Below, piece after piece: positions 16,909 to 25,245 of a stretch of 64,000 bases of DNA. Source of the stretch: Microvirga arvi (GTDB lineage Bacteria; Pseudomonadota; Alphaproteobacteria; Rhizobiales; Beijerinckiaceae); contig NZ_JAFEMD010000019.1 of NCBI RefSeq assembly GCF_016892765.1, forward strand, positions 50,955-114,954, written 5' to 3'. Position numbers and translations under genes: made by a program. Position 1 is the first letter of the stretch. Every line of letters begins with the position of its first letter. The notes below the pieces were generated by a model. The model saw only the letters and a list, made by a program, of their open reading frames with translations. It searched no databases and had not been told where the DNA came from.

Positions 16909-17382
16909 ATGAAGATCAATGATGTGACAGGCGGTGTCCTGTTCCTGATTCTAGCCATCACGCTGGGAGTGGGAGCGTGGCACCTCCCCAATCCTGGAGA
17001 GCAGATCTTCGGTCCGTCGACCTTTCCACTCGTGATCGCCACCCTGCTCGCCCTGTGCTCGGTCATCCTGATGGCCGGTGGATTGCGATCCGCCGGCGAT
17101 ACGCCGCTTTTTGCCCTTTCTGACTGGACGAGCGAACCGGGGCTCATCGTCCGGTTCCTCCTCGTGCCTGCAGCTGTTTTCACCTACGTGACGTTCGTTG
17201 AGGCTGTTGGATTCCTTCCTACTGCATCGGCGATCCTATTCGTGCTGTTCCTGTCCGGTCACGTGCGCCCCTTGCGGGCCGCCATTCTGTCCGTCTGCAT
17301 GGCCATTCTCGTCCACACGATCTTCTACGTGGGCCTTAGCGTGCAGCTTCCCTGGGGGATCATGGACCCCGTGCGCTGGTGA
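16909..17382 (+). CDS. tctB: Tripartite tricarboxylate transporter small membrane subunit TctB
   Basis: 157 aa from ATG at 16909 (AAGGGGG upstream). Four hydrophobic segments: about 7-27, 35-55, 80-105 and 110-150, with GEQIFGPSTFPLVIATLLALCSVILMAGG near the start, typical of TctB. It forms the membrane complex with TctA, which starts six bases later. Small subunits diverge quickly, so the assignment rests on topology and position. Confidence 0.88.
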   Translation: MKINDVTGGVLFLILAITLGVGAWHLPNPGEQIFGPSTFPLVIATLLALCSVILMAGGLRSAGDTPLFALSDWTSEPGLIVRFLLVPAAVFTYVTFVEAVGFLPTASAILFVLFLSGHVRPLRAAILSVCMAILVHTIFYVGLSVQLPWGIMDPVRW

Positions 17383-17388
17383 TGTTTC

Positions 17389-18885
17389 ATGCTTGACGCT
17401 TATCTCACAGCCTTTGGAATGGTGTTCGAGCCCTACGTGCTCGCGGTGATTTTTGCCTCGGCGATCTACGGGCTCGTCGTGGGCTGCATCCCCGGCCTCT
17501 CGGCCACGATGGCGACGGCCCTTCTCGTGCCGCTCACCTTCTTCATGCCGCCAGTGCCGGCCGTAGCCGCCATTGTCACCACCAGTACCATGGCGATTTT
17601 CTCAGGCGACATTCCCGGGTGCCTCCTGCGGATTCCCGGGACACCCGCGTCGGCGGCTTATGTCGAGGACTCCTATCAGCTGACTCTGAAGGGGAAGCCG
17701 GAGCTGGCGCTCGGCATCGGATTGTACTTTTCGGTGATTGGCGGCTTGTTCGGGACGGCCGTCATGATGGTGGCTTCGCCGGCCATCGCCGAGTTTGCGC
17801 TGGGCTTCGGCTCAGTCGAGTTCTTCTGGATTGTGGCCATGGGCCTGGGCGGCGCTGTGTTCATCGGCTCCTCAAGCCCCCTGAAGGCCTGCATCGCACT
17901 CCTGCTGGGCCTTGCCATCGCGCTGATCGGCATGGACAACCCGGCAGGCCAGCCCCGGTTCACTTTCGGCACAACCGGCTTGCTCGGTGGCATCTCACTG
18001 ATCCCCATGATGGTCGGGATGTTCGCGGTGTCCGAAGTTTTACGGCACATGGTTTCGAGACAGGCGAAGGCTCAGATCGCTGTCAGCCATATCGGACCGA
18101 TCTTTGCCAATATGTGGAAGTTGACCAAGCAATATCCCTGGCAGCTCATCCGCGGCAGCGCACTTGGAACGGTTATCGGCATCCAGCCTGGCAGCGGCGC
18201 GGACATGGCAGCGTGGATGTCCTATGCTTTGAGTAAGCGGTTTTCCAAGGAGCCGGAAAAGTTTGGCACCGGGCATCCGGAAGGTCTCATTGAAGCTGGG
18301 GCATCAAACAACAGCTCGCTCGCTGGCGCCTGGATCCCGGCCCTGGTTTTCGGCATCCCTGGGGACTCGATCACAGCCATCGCTATCGGCGTTCTCTATA
18401 TGAAGAACATGGCGCCGGGACCGACGATCTTTGTAAACAACCCGCAGAACGTCTATGCGCTCTTTCTGGTGTTCGTCCTCGCAAACCTCCTGATGCTTCC
18501 GCTGGGCTGGGCGATGATCAAGGTTGCAACCCGGATCCTGCGTGTCCCCCGCGACATCCTCATGCCGATCATCTTGCTCTTCGCCATTGTCGGGGCCTTC
18601 GCTATCAACAACTCGCTGTTCGACGTGGGCTTGATGCTCGGCTTCGGCATCCTGGCCTTCTTTATGGAGGAGAACGGCTTCCCGGTTGCGCCGACGATCC
18701 TCGGGGTGGTGCTGGGGCCGTTGCTCGAGGAGAACTTCATCAATTCGATGATCAAAGCCGACGGCAACCCCATTGGCCTCGTGGACCGCCCCATTGCGGG
18801 GGTGCTGGCCGCGATCACCATCGGCATGATGGTCTGGACCATCTGGGCAGCCCGGAAACCGAAACATGCCGCAACCACCGTCTGA
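17389..18885 (+). CDS. tctA: Tripartite tricarboxylate transporter large membrane subunit TctA
   Basis: 498 aa polytopic permease, about 11-12 hydrophobic segments. Hallmarks are the first repeat VVGCIPGLSATMATALLVPLTFFMPP and GDIPGCLLRIPGTPASAAYVEDSYQLTLKGKPELALG, and the second repeat GVIGIQPGSG-like region with GVLEAGASNNSSLAGAWIPALVFGIPGDSITA style sequence. Secondary, ion-driven import of a carboxylate delivered by TctC. Followed 17 bases later by the cupin gene. Confidence 0.93.
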   Translation: MLDAYLTAFGMVFEPYVLAVIFASAIYGLVVGCIPGLSATMATALLVPLTFFMPPVPAVAAIVTTSTMAIFSGDIPGCLLRIPGTPASAAYVEDSYQLTLKGKPELALGIGLYFSVIGGLFGTAVMMVASPAIAEFALGFGSVEFFWIVAMGLGGAVFIGSSSPLKACIALLLGLAIALIGMDNPAGQPRFTFGTTGLLGGISLIPMMVGMFAVSEVLRHMVSRQAKAQIAVSHIGPIFANMWKLTKQYPWQLIRGSALGTVIGIQPGSGADMAAWMSYALSKRFSKEPEKFGTGHPEGLIEAGASNNSSLAGAWIPALVFGIPGDSITAIAIGVLYMKNMAPGPTIFVNNPQNVYALFLVFVLANLLMLPLGWAMIKVATRILRVPRDILMPIILLFAIVGAFAINNSLFDVGLMLGFGILAFFMEENGFPVAPTILGVVLGPLLEENFINSMIKADGNPIGLVDRPIAGVLAAITIGMMVWTIWAARKPKHAATTV

Positions 18886-18902
18886 GCGCAGGAGACCATC
18901 CT

Positions 18903-19400
18903 ATGTACCAAGCCATGAAAGGCTCGACCCATGTTCTCGCTCCTCACGAGATCGCCGTGACGGCGATCCCGGAGGACGAGCGCGTCTGGGTCCCCCAGGC
19001 GCCCAACGTCTGGTTCCGTCCGCTGATGCTCAATACGCTCCAGGGACAATGGTGCAACCTCCTGCGCGTGAGGCGCGCCGGGGTTCTCTCGCGGCACCTG
19101 CATCCGAGCCCGGTCCATGGTTTCGTCCTGAAAGGCTCGTGGCGCTATCTCGAGCACGATTGGGTGGCCACCGAAGGCTCGTACGTCTTCGAGCCGCCCG
19201 GTGAGATACACACCCTCGTCGTCCCGGATGACGTGCCAGAGATGATCACCTTCTTCAACATCAGCGGCTGCATGTACTACGTCGATCAGGACAACAAGCA
19301 CGTGGGATTCGAGGACGTATTCACCAAAATCGACATGTGCCGGAAGCACTATACCGAAGTCGGTCTTGGTGCCGATTATGTCGACCAGTTTGTGCGCTGA
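18903..19400 (+). CDS. Cupin-domain protein, 2,4'-dihydroxyacetophenone dioxygenase-like
   Basis: 165 aa single cupin. The metal motif is visible as RHLHPSPVHGFVLKGSWRYLEHDW (His-X-His with downstream Glu) and the second motif GEIHTLVVPDD; these match the ChrR-like / DAD dioxygenase cupin group. AGGAG precedes the ATG. Located between tctA and an SDR, so part of the same catabolic transcript. It may be an Fe-dependent C-C-cleaving dioxygenase or an isomerase; the motif alone does not separate them. Confidence 0.78.
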   Translation: MYQAMKGSTHVLAPHEIAVTAIPEDERVWVPQAPNVWFRPLMLNTLQGQWCNLLRVRRAGVLSRHLHPSPVHGFVLKGSWRYLEHDWVATEGSYVFEPPGEIHTLVVPDDVPEMITFFNISGCMYYVDQDNKHVGFEDVFTKIDMCRKHYTEVGLGADYVDQFVR

Positions 19401-19420
19401 TATCAAGTCAGGGATATGGA

Positions 19421-20200
19421 ATGACTGATAGTCCATCAGGCGGAGCACGGAACCCCGAAGCACTCTCCGGGCAGTGGGCAGCGCAGTGGTATTCCGAAAA
19501 GCGAGTTCTCATCACAGGCGGAACCTCGGGGATCGGCGCCGGCATCGTGCGAGGGTTTCTCGAAGCAGGCGCCGAGGTTGTTGCTACGGGAGTTACCCAG
19601 GCTGAGGTTGATAGGGCAGGGGAAATCTTAGGGAACGCCGACTGCAGGGTACTCGATGTGCGGGATGGCAAGACCGTTGGAACTTTGGTCGACGGTCTTG
19701 GCGCTCTGGACATCGTGGTCAACTGCGCCGGAGTGATCCGGCGCATCGATGAGTTTGATCCCGCCGTTTTCGAAGACGTTATCGATATTAATCTAGCGGG
19801 CACTATGCGCGTGTGCATGGCCGCTCGACCGCTTCTTGCTCGCTCGCAAGGGGCGATCGTGAACCTGGCCTCGATGCTGTCCTTCTTCGGCGGCGGGCTG
19901 GTGCCGGGTTACTCTGCGAGTAAAGGCGGCATCGCGCAGCTTACGAAATCGCTGGCTATTGCATTCGCGGCGGACGGCATCCGAGTCAATGCCATAGCTC
20001 CCGGGTGGATTCAAACGCCCCTGACCGCCGCCCTGCACCAGAATGAAGACCGTAGCCGCGCCATCCTGGACCGGACTCCTTTGAAACGTTGGGGTCAACC
20101 CTATGACCTCGCTGGCCCCGTCCTGTATCTCTGCTCCCCAGCGGCCGCTTTCGTGACAGGGGTTATTCTGCCCGTTGATGGGGGCTATGCGATCTTCTGA
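19421..20200 (+). CDS. Short-chain dehydrogenase/reductase (SDR)
   Basis: 259 aa from ATG at 19421. Classical SDR: cofactor motif TGGTSGIGAG, NCAG (NNAG equivalent), active-site Ser in NLASMLSFFGGG, YSASKGG with catalytic Tyr-X3-Lys, and PGWIQTPL. C-terminus ends in VDGGYAIF. A 40-residue N-terminal extension rich in Gly/Ser precedes the Rossmann fold. Last gene of the Tct operon; probably oxidises a hydroxy acid imported by TctCBA. Three other SDR genes lie nearby (20548, 28982, 30888). Confidence 0.88.
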   Translation: MTDSPSGGARNPEALSGQWAAQWYSEKRVLITGGTSGIGAGIVRGFLEAGAEVVATGVTQAEVDRAGEILGNADCRVLDVRDGKTVGTLVDGLGALDIVVNCAGVIRRIDEFDPAVFEDVIDINLAGTMRVCMAARPLLARSQGAIVNLASMLSFFGGGLVPGYSASKGGIAQLTKSLAIAFAADGIRVNAIAPGWIQTPLTAALHQNEDRSRAILDRTPLKRWGQPYDLAGPVLYLCSPAAAFVTGVILPVDGGYAIF

Positions 20201-20547
20201 GCAAGCCTCTCTGACTATGAGACGGCCAGGTGACGCAGGCCAACATTGTGAAGCGGGCGGTCTGCTCACAGAAGGGCCGGATTGGCGGAAAACTTAACGC
20301 TTCCCACTCCACGTTGAATATCGTCACAATGTCTTGGATCTGCTCCCCCTTAAACAGACGCGGTCGGCAGCCTCCGGTCTTCGCGGAGGTAGTCCTATTG
20401 TCTAAACCGCCAATGTTAATGCACCGAAGCCGAGGGCGGCGGCTGAACCGCAGTGGAAATCCAAAGGCTCCTTGAGATTACGGCGGGGGCTTGTTAGCGA
20501 GTCTCATTTGATTCCAGAGATAGGTACACTCTGAGTCATCAGCTCGC
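20201..20547. other. Intergenic region between convergent SDR genes
   Basis: No gene recognised. A small hairpin CCTCCG-N7-CGGAGG lies at 20371-20389. At 20405-20431 there is a 22/27 match to 13324-13350 (AACCGCCAA.GTTA.TGCA core), so the stretch may contain remnants of a dispersed repeat or insertion sequence. Confidence 0.4.
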
Positions 20548-21369
20548 TTACGGCATTAGAAGCCCCCCGTTCACTTCGATGATTTGCCCAGTAATGTAGC
20601 TGGAGAGGAGTCCACTAGCGAGGAAGAGATAAGTGCCTGCGCAATCTTCAGGTGTACCAATTCGTCGTAACGGGATCATTTGTTCCGCTGTGTTCATGGC
20701 CTCCAGAGAGGTTAGTTGATCATGCAGCGGTGTGCGTATGAACCCTGGGGAGACGGCATTCACTCGGATGCCCTCCGGCGCTAGCTCACGCGCGAGGGCT
20801 CGTGTGAGTGTGCTCACGCCTGCCTTGGCAGCCGCGTAGATGCCAGACCCAGGGCCACCACCCATCCGTGCTGCGATCGATGTGGTGTTAATAATAACAC
20901 CGGCTCCACTGCTCTTGAGAAACGGCCTGGCGGAACGGCAGCATTCAAACGTTGAGGTCAGGTTTAAGTCGATAATGCGACGGTAGTCATCATCATCTGT
21001 TTCGCTTGCCGGTTTTCGTTTAACCAGATGGCCAGCATTGTTGACGAGAATATCAAGACCTCCAGCTCGTTCGGCGACCCGCCGGACTAGTGGAGCGCCC
21101 GCACCCGGCCGTGCGAGGTCTGCAGCTTCTGTGAACGCTCGTCCCCCTGCCTGCGTGATCTCGGCGACCAGCGTTTGAGCTGCTTCAACGCTTTGGTTAT
21201 GATGAACGGCAACTACTGAACCGCAGCTTGCAAATGCACGAGCCACCGCGGCCCCGATGCCTGTGCTGGCGCCGGTGACGAGCACGGTCTTGTCCCGAAG
21301 ATCATCGAAGCCGTACCGCCTAAGGCTGTGCATAGATGCTTCGGACCTAGCCAAGTCCTGAGTTGCCAT
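20548..21369 (-). CDS. Short-chain dehydrogenase/reductase (SDR)
   Basis: 273 aa. Classical SDR with VTGASTGIGAA, LVNNAGHLVKRKP, active-site Ser in NTTSIAARMGGGPG, YAAAKAGV (Tyr-X3-Lys) and SPGFIRTPLHDQ, ending GQIIEVNGGLLMP. Its ATG directly follows the iclR stop (TGAATG), so the two are translationally coupled. An internal Met13 is another possible start. Its pairing with an IclR regulator facing the TRAP operon suggests it acts on the same substrate. Confidence 0.88.
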   Translation of the reverse strand: MATQDLARSEASMHSLRRYGFDDLRDKTVLVTGASTGIGAAVARAFASCGSVVAVHHNQSVEAAQTLVAEITQAGGRAFTEAADLARPGAGAPLVRRVAERAGGLDILVNNAGHLVKRKPASETDDDDYRRIIDLNLTSTFECCRSARPFLKSSGAGVIINTTSIAARMGGGPGSGIYAAAKAGVSTLTRALARELAPEGIRVNAVSPGFIRTPLHDQLTSLEAMNTAEQMIPLRRIGTPEDCAGTYLFLASGLLSSYITGQIIEVNGGLLMP

Positions 21370-22230
21370 TCAGAGCTCCCTTCCTTTCGCGCGGTCGAGC
21401 CAAGTTTGATAATCGCCCGCTCCTAATGACTTGGAGATTTCGGCGGCGGCGGCTCTGATCTTCTTTCGAGTGATATCCATAGTCGGGTTCGGATGCGAGG
21501 CTGCAAGAAACGGTACGGCCAGCACGGCCACGACCTCGCCGCGCACGTCAAAGATCGGCCAACAAATATCAACAACAGCATCGAGCCATTCGCCTGCAAT
21601 CTCCTCACAGCCGCGTTGACGGATCAGTTCGAGCCGTTGGTCAAGATCCCTCGGCACTTGGCGTTCGGCGCCTTCTGGGGTCGGAGCCCGAACTTTCTGA
21701 GGAACTTGGAGGTCAGGGCTCAAGGCGATGATCACTCGGCCTGATGCTGTCGTGGCTAATGGAAAGCGCGTGCCTGCCCGGACGAAAACGCCAGCCGGTC
21801 CAGGAGACTCGATTGCAAGGATGACAAGTTGCTCCCCTTCATTTGCAATCGAGAGATGGCATGATTGCCGAAGGTCGTTCGCCAGTGAGCGCATTATGGG
21901 GAGCGCCACGTCGACTAGCTTCTTGCTTGGTGGGAAGCCATGGGCGAGCTCAAACAGGCGAGCAGAAAGTTGATAGCTGTCATCCTGGAGGCGTGAGATC
22001 CAGCCCCGTCTCTGGAGAACAGAGAGGATGCGGAACAGCTCGCTTGGCGAGCGTCCGAGGCTTTGCGAGATCCCGGTCAGTGTGATCGGTCGCTCTTGTA
22101 CCGCCAAAAACTCTAGAACATCGAGGCTCTTCTCGAGAGCCGGGACAGAGTAGAGCCGGCCGCTGTCGCTCCCCTCTTCGGGATTAGCTGGGGCAGACGC
22201 GATGAGTTTCGTGTTGACAGAGCTCTTCAT
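21370..22230 (-). CDS. IclR family transcriptional regulator
   Basis: 286 aa. N-terminal winged HTH at about 25-90 (VPALEKSLDVLEFLAVQERPITLTGISQSLGRSPSELFRILSVLQRRGWISR), then the IclR effector domain with LRQSCHLSIANEGEQLVILAIESPG, FPLATTASGRVIIA and ICWPIFDVRGEVVAVLAVPF. Diverges from the dctP operon at 22361; two TTTC/GAAA-like repeats at 22242-22274 lie between and may be its operator. It probably controls both the coupled SDR and the TRAP/CaiB operon. Confidence 0.9.
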   Translation of the reverse strand: MKSSVNTKLIASAPANPEEGSDSGRLYSVPALEKSLDVLEFLAVQERPITLTGISQSLGRSPSELFRILSVLQRRGWISRLQDDSYQLSARLFELAHGFPPSKKLVDVALPIMRSLANDLRQSCHLSIANEGEQLVILAIESPGPAGVFVRAGTRFPLATTASGRVIIALSPDLQVPQKVRAPTPEGAERQVPRDLDQRLELIRQRGCEEIAGEWLDAVVDICWPIFDVRGEVVAVLAVPFLAASHPNPTMDITRKKIRAAAAEISKSLGAGDYQTWLDRAKGREL

Positions 22231-22241
22231 AGCGATCTAAC

Positions 22242-22274
22242 TTTCACATAGAAAAACAAAATTCACCACGGAAA
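22242..22274. promoter_or_regulatory. Candidate IclR tandem operator
   Basis: Two related half-palindromic boxes, TTTCACATAGAAA (22242-22254) and ATTCACCACGGAAA (22261-22274), their centres about 20 bases apart, that is two helical turns on one face. They lie between iclR and dctP. Binding is inferred from position only. Confidence 0.4.
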
Positions 22275-22360
22275 AAGTGAGTGAAGGTAGGAAACGCCGT
22301 GATAGCTGGTTCTGGCAGCAGTCACGTAGACATAATGTCTGCACAAATCTGGAGGGTTCC

Positions 22361-23344
22361 ATGCGCCTAGTTATGATAGCGTCAGCCATCGCCTTCGCTG
22401 CCACGCTTGTAAATTCTGCCTCAGCCCAGGAATATAAGCTGCGCTTTGCGACCTCGGTCGCGAATACTCAGGAAGCGTCTTTCAAGGAGATGCAGGCCTT
22501 TGCCCAGCGTGTGAAGGAGCGCTCAGGCGGTAAGCTTGACCTTCAGCTTTTTCCAGGAGAGCAGCTCGGAGCCCAGAAGAAGGTCAACGAGATGATCAGC
22601 TCGGGGGCCAATATGATGAATATGACTGACTACGGACAGTTAGGTCAGTTTCTGCCAGATGCTGGCGTTCTCGCAGGCCCCTACATCTTCGGCGACCTTG
22701 CTCAAGCAGATCGTCTCTTCAAGTCGCCGGTGTTTAAGGACTTATCAGACCGCCTTGAGCAGAAGGGCATCAAGATTGTCATGGCAAATGGCTTGTTCGG
22801 CGCACGCCATATGCTCGCTGATAAGCCGATCAAAAAGCCAGAGGACCTGAAGGGTCTTACGATGCGGGTGCCGCCATCCCCCATCATGGTGGAGACATTC
22901 AAGGCTTTCGGTGCCCGTCCGACTGAAATTGCCTGGGGTGAAGTATATAACGCACTGCAGTCCAACGTCGTAAATGGTGCTGAGGCTCCGTTTGGCGCCA
23001 TCTGGGGGTCAAAGCTGCAGGAGGTGCGGAAGGTCGTCTCTAAAACCAATCACCAGCTCATGTTCACTGCGTGGGTGACGAGCGCGAACCTATTCAAGTC
23101 GCTGCCGCCAGATCTTCAGAAGATCCTCATTGAGGAAGGGCAAACGTCGGCTGCAAATCTGACCAAGGCCACTGTCGATGAGGATGATCGTTTCGCCCAG
23201 CAGCTACAAAAGGCCGGCGTCCAGATCGTGACCGATGTTGATATCCCGGCCTTCCAGAAGGCGAGCGCCAGCGCGTATCAGGCCATGCCGAACCTCACAC
23301 CGGGTTTCGTTGAAAAGGCCAAGTCCGCGATGAGCGGAAGCTAA
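22361..23344 (+). CDS. dctP: TRAP transporter substrate-binding protein DctP
   Basis: 327 aa from ATG at 22361 (GGAGGG six bases upstream). Sec signal MRLVMIASAIAFAATLVNSASAQ; mature EYKLRFATSVANTQEASFKEMQAFAQRVKERSGGKLDLQLFPGEQLG is standard DctP. GLTMRVPPSPIMVETFKAFGARPTEIAWGEVYNALQSNVVNGAEAP contains the Arg expected to clamp the substrate carboxylate and the conserved VNGAE block. Periplasmic receptor for DctQM encoded next; a strong 11-base-stem hairpin follows its stop. Ligand is probably an organic or sugar acid. Confidence 0.93.
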   Translation: MRLVMIASAIAFAATLVNSASAQEYKLRFATSVANTQEASFKEMQAFAQRVKERSGGKLDLQLFPGEQLGAQKKVNEMISSGANMMNMTDYGQLGQFLPDAGVLAGPYIFGDLAQADRLFKSPVFKDLSDRLEQKGIKIVMANGLFGARHMLADKPIKKPEDLKGLTMRVPPSPIMVETFKAFGARPTEIAWGEVYNALQSNVVNGAEAPFGAIWGSKLQEVRKVVSKTNHQLMFTAWVTSANLFKSLPPDLQKILIEEGQTSAANLTKATVDEDDRFAQQLQKAGVQIVTDVDIPAFQKASASAYQAMPNLTPGFVEKAKSAMSGS

Positions 23345-23355
23345 GCGTATTGAGC

Positions 23356-23379
23356 GCGTGCGGCACAGGTGCCGCACGC
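23356..23379 (+). promoter_or_regulatory. Intercistronic hairpin between dctP and dctQ
   Basis: Perfect 11-base arms GCGTGCGGCAC (23356-23366) and GTGCCGCACGC (23369-23379) with only AG between. No T run follows and dctQ starts 22 bases later, so it is best read as an mRNA stabiliser or attenuator that favours dctP expression. Confidence 0.65.
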
Positions 23380-23400
23380 TACGCCTATACGGAGTGTTCC

Positions 23401-23931
23401 ATGGCTAGCTTGTCCTTAAGCGCTGGCGCCGGTCGGCTCGATCTGCGACGCCTGCTTCTCGACCAAATCGAAGATATTATCGCTGGCCTGGCGATGGTGG
23501 TTGTCATCGGGTCAGTCCTATGGGGCGTGCTAACACGTTATGTGTTCCCTCAGCCCGCCGCCTGGAGTTACGAGGTTGCCACGATTGGCTTTGCTTGGCT
23601 CGTATTCTTCGGCGCGGCAGGAGGCGTACGGTATAGGCTGCATTCCGATATCGATGTGCTGGTCGCATATTTTCCAGAACAATGGCAGAGAGCCATTGCC
23701 ATCTTTAACTACTGGTTAATTGCAGTGTTCTTCGCAGCACTCGCAGTGTTCTTCGTGATCCATTCAATCGATGCTCACGGCTCTGTTACCATCGCACTAA
23801 ACCTTCCGCGCTCCGTGATCTACGCTCCCCTCGCTGTCGCGACCGCGCTGATGTTGGTCCGACATGTTCAGGTCTGGCGCAACCCTGACCGCTTTGTTGC
23901 TGGTGCTGTTCGCGAGGCCAATATCACATGA
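23401..23931 (+). CDS. dctQ: TRAP transporter small membrane subunit DctQ
   Basis: 176 aa from ATG at 23401. Four hydrophobic segments; EDIIAGLAMVVVIGSVLWGVLTRYVFPQPAAWSYEVATIGFAWLVFFGAAGGVRYRLHSDIDVL has the DctQ pattern with RYVF, W-E and the H-I-D motif. Its stop overlaps the dctM start by four bases (ATGA). Confidence 0.9.
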   Translation: MASLSLSAGAGRLDLRRLLLDQIEDIIAGLAMVVVIGSVLWGVLTRYVFPQPAAWSYEVATIGFAWLVFFGAAGGVRYRLHSDIDVLVAYFPEQWQRAIAIFNYWLIAVFFAALAVFFVIHSIDAHGSVTIALNLPRSVIYAPLAVATALMLVRHVQVWRNPDRFVAGAVREANIT

Positions 23932-25226
23932 GCAATCTGCTACCCTGGCTTCCCTCGATCCTGATGTTCGTCCTGTTCGCACTGCGGACGCCAATAACCT
24001 GGGCGATGGCAATCGCTGCGTTACTGTTCTTCGTTATCAATCGACAGGACGTGCCACTCTCAACCTTCTCGCAGGAGCTAACAGAGGGTACGCAATCGAT
24101 CACACTGCTCGCCTTGCCATTCTTCGTCTTGGCAGGCTCGATCATGAACGCTGCTGGCATCACGCGGCGCTTGCTAAACGTGGCTGAAGTGCTTGTTGGT
24201 CATATGACCGGCGCCCTAGCCCAGATGTGCATTGTGCTCTCGCTATTGCTCGGCGGGCTGACAGCTTCGTCAAATGCTGATGCAGCCATTCTAGCAAAGA
24301 CAATCGGGCTGCAAATGACCCGGCGAAACTACTCGCCGGCCTTCGCTGCTGTTATCACGTCGTGCTCATCAATCATCACAGCCCTCATCCCTCCGTCAAT
24401 CGGGCTGATCATCTACGGCTATCTGACAGAGACATCTGTCGGACGGCTTTTTGCTGGCGGCATCGTGCCGGGAATTATCCTGACAGCCGGCCTGATGGTT
24501 ACGACGTGGTTTGTCGCCAAACGTCGCGGCTATGCGCCTCAGCGGACGACATCACCGAGTCTGTCCGAGCTCAGACATGCGGTCCTTGATGGGTTGTGGG
24601 CATTGTCGATTCCGTTCGTCATTTTGTTTGGAACGCGCTATGGCATCTTCACGACCACGGAGTCCGGTGCAGTCGTAGTGGTCTACGTTCTCTTCATTGG
24701 TCTTGTCGTATACCGCTCATTCTCTATCCGGGACATGCCAGCCATCATCCAGGACGCAGTTCTTGATACGAGCGCCGTCATGATCATGATCTGCGCAGCG
24801 TCAGCCTTCGGCTTCTATCTTGCCTGGGAGCAGGTTCCACACCTAATGGCCGAGGGTCTCACTAGATATCAGTGGGATCCCTTCACCTTGCTTCTCGCAA
24901 TCAACGCCTTGCTCATTGTCATTGGGACTGCAATCGAAGGCTCCTCGGCATTGATCGTGTTAACCCCGATCCTCCTACCAATCATTCAGAAAGCCGGTAT
25001 TGATCCCGTGCATTTCGGAATCGTGATGGTCACCAATCTTACAATCGCGGGAGTGACGCCGCCCGTAGGCGGGATGATGTACATCGCATCGCGCGTGCTC
25101 AATGTTACCATGCGGAACTACGCCGTTGAAGTGATGCCGTTTCTGGTGGTCATGTCCATACTCCTCATTATTCTCAGCGCCTTTCCCGGCCTGACTCTGT
25201 GGCTGCCCAACTACTTCTATAACTGA
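23928..25226 (+). CDS. dctM: TRAP transporter large membrane subunit DctM
   Basis: 432 aa, about 11-12 membrane segments. Signature blocks: LLALPFFVLAGSIMNAAGITRRLLNVAEVLVGHMTGALAQMCIVLSLLLGGLTASSNADAAIL, ALIPPSIGLIIYGYLTETSVGRLFAGGIVPGI, and near the C-terminus HFGIVMVTNLTIAGVTPPVGGMMYIAS. Sodium-driven import of the acid bound by DctP. Followed 19 bases later by a leaderless binding-protein homologue. Confidence 0.93.
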   Translation: MSNLLPWLPSILMFVLFALRTPITWAMAIAALLFFVINRQDVPLSTFSQELTEGTQSITLLALPFFVLAGSIMNAAGITRRLLNVAEVLVGHMTGALAQMCIVLSLLLGGLTASSNADAAILAKTIGLQMTRRNYSPAFAAVITSCSSIITALIPPSIGLIIYGYLTETSVGRLFAGGIVPGIILTAGLMVTTWFVAKRRGYAPQRTTSPSLSELRHAVLDGLWALSIPFVILFGTRYGIFTTTESGAVVVVYVLFIGLVVYRSFSIRDMPAIIQDAVLDTSAVMIMICAASAFGFYLAWEQVPHLMAEGLTRYQWDPFTLLLAINALLIVIGTAIEGSSALIVLTPILLPIIQKAGIDPVHFGIVMVTNLTIAGVTPPVGGMMYIASRVLNVTMRNYAVEVMPFLVVMSILLIILSAFPGLTLWLPNYFYN

Positions 25227-25245
25227 ATTGAATGGAGACCTGCCC

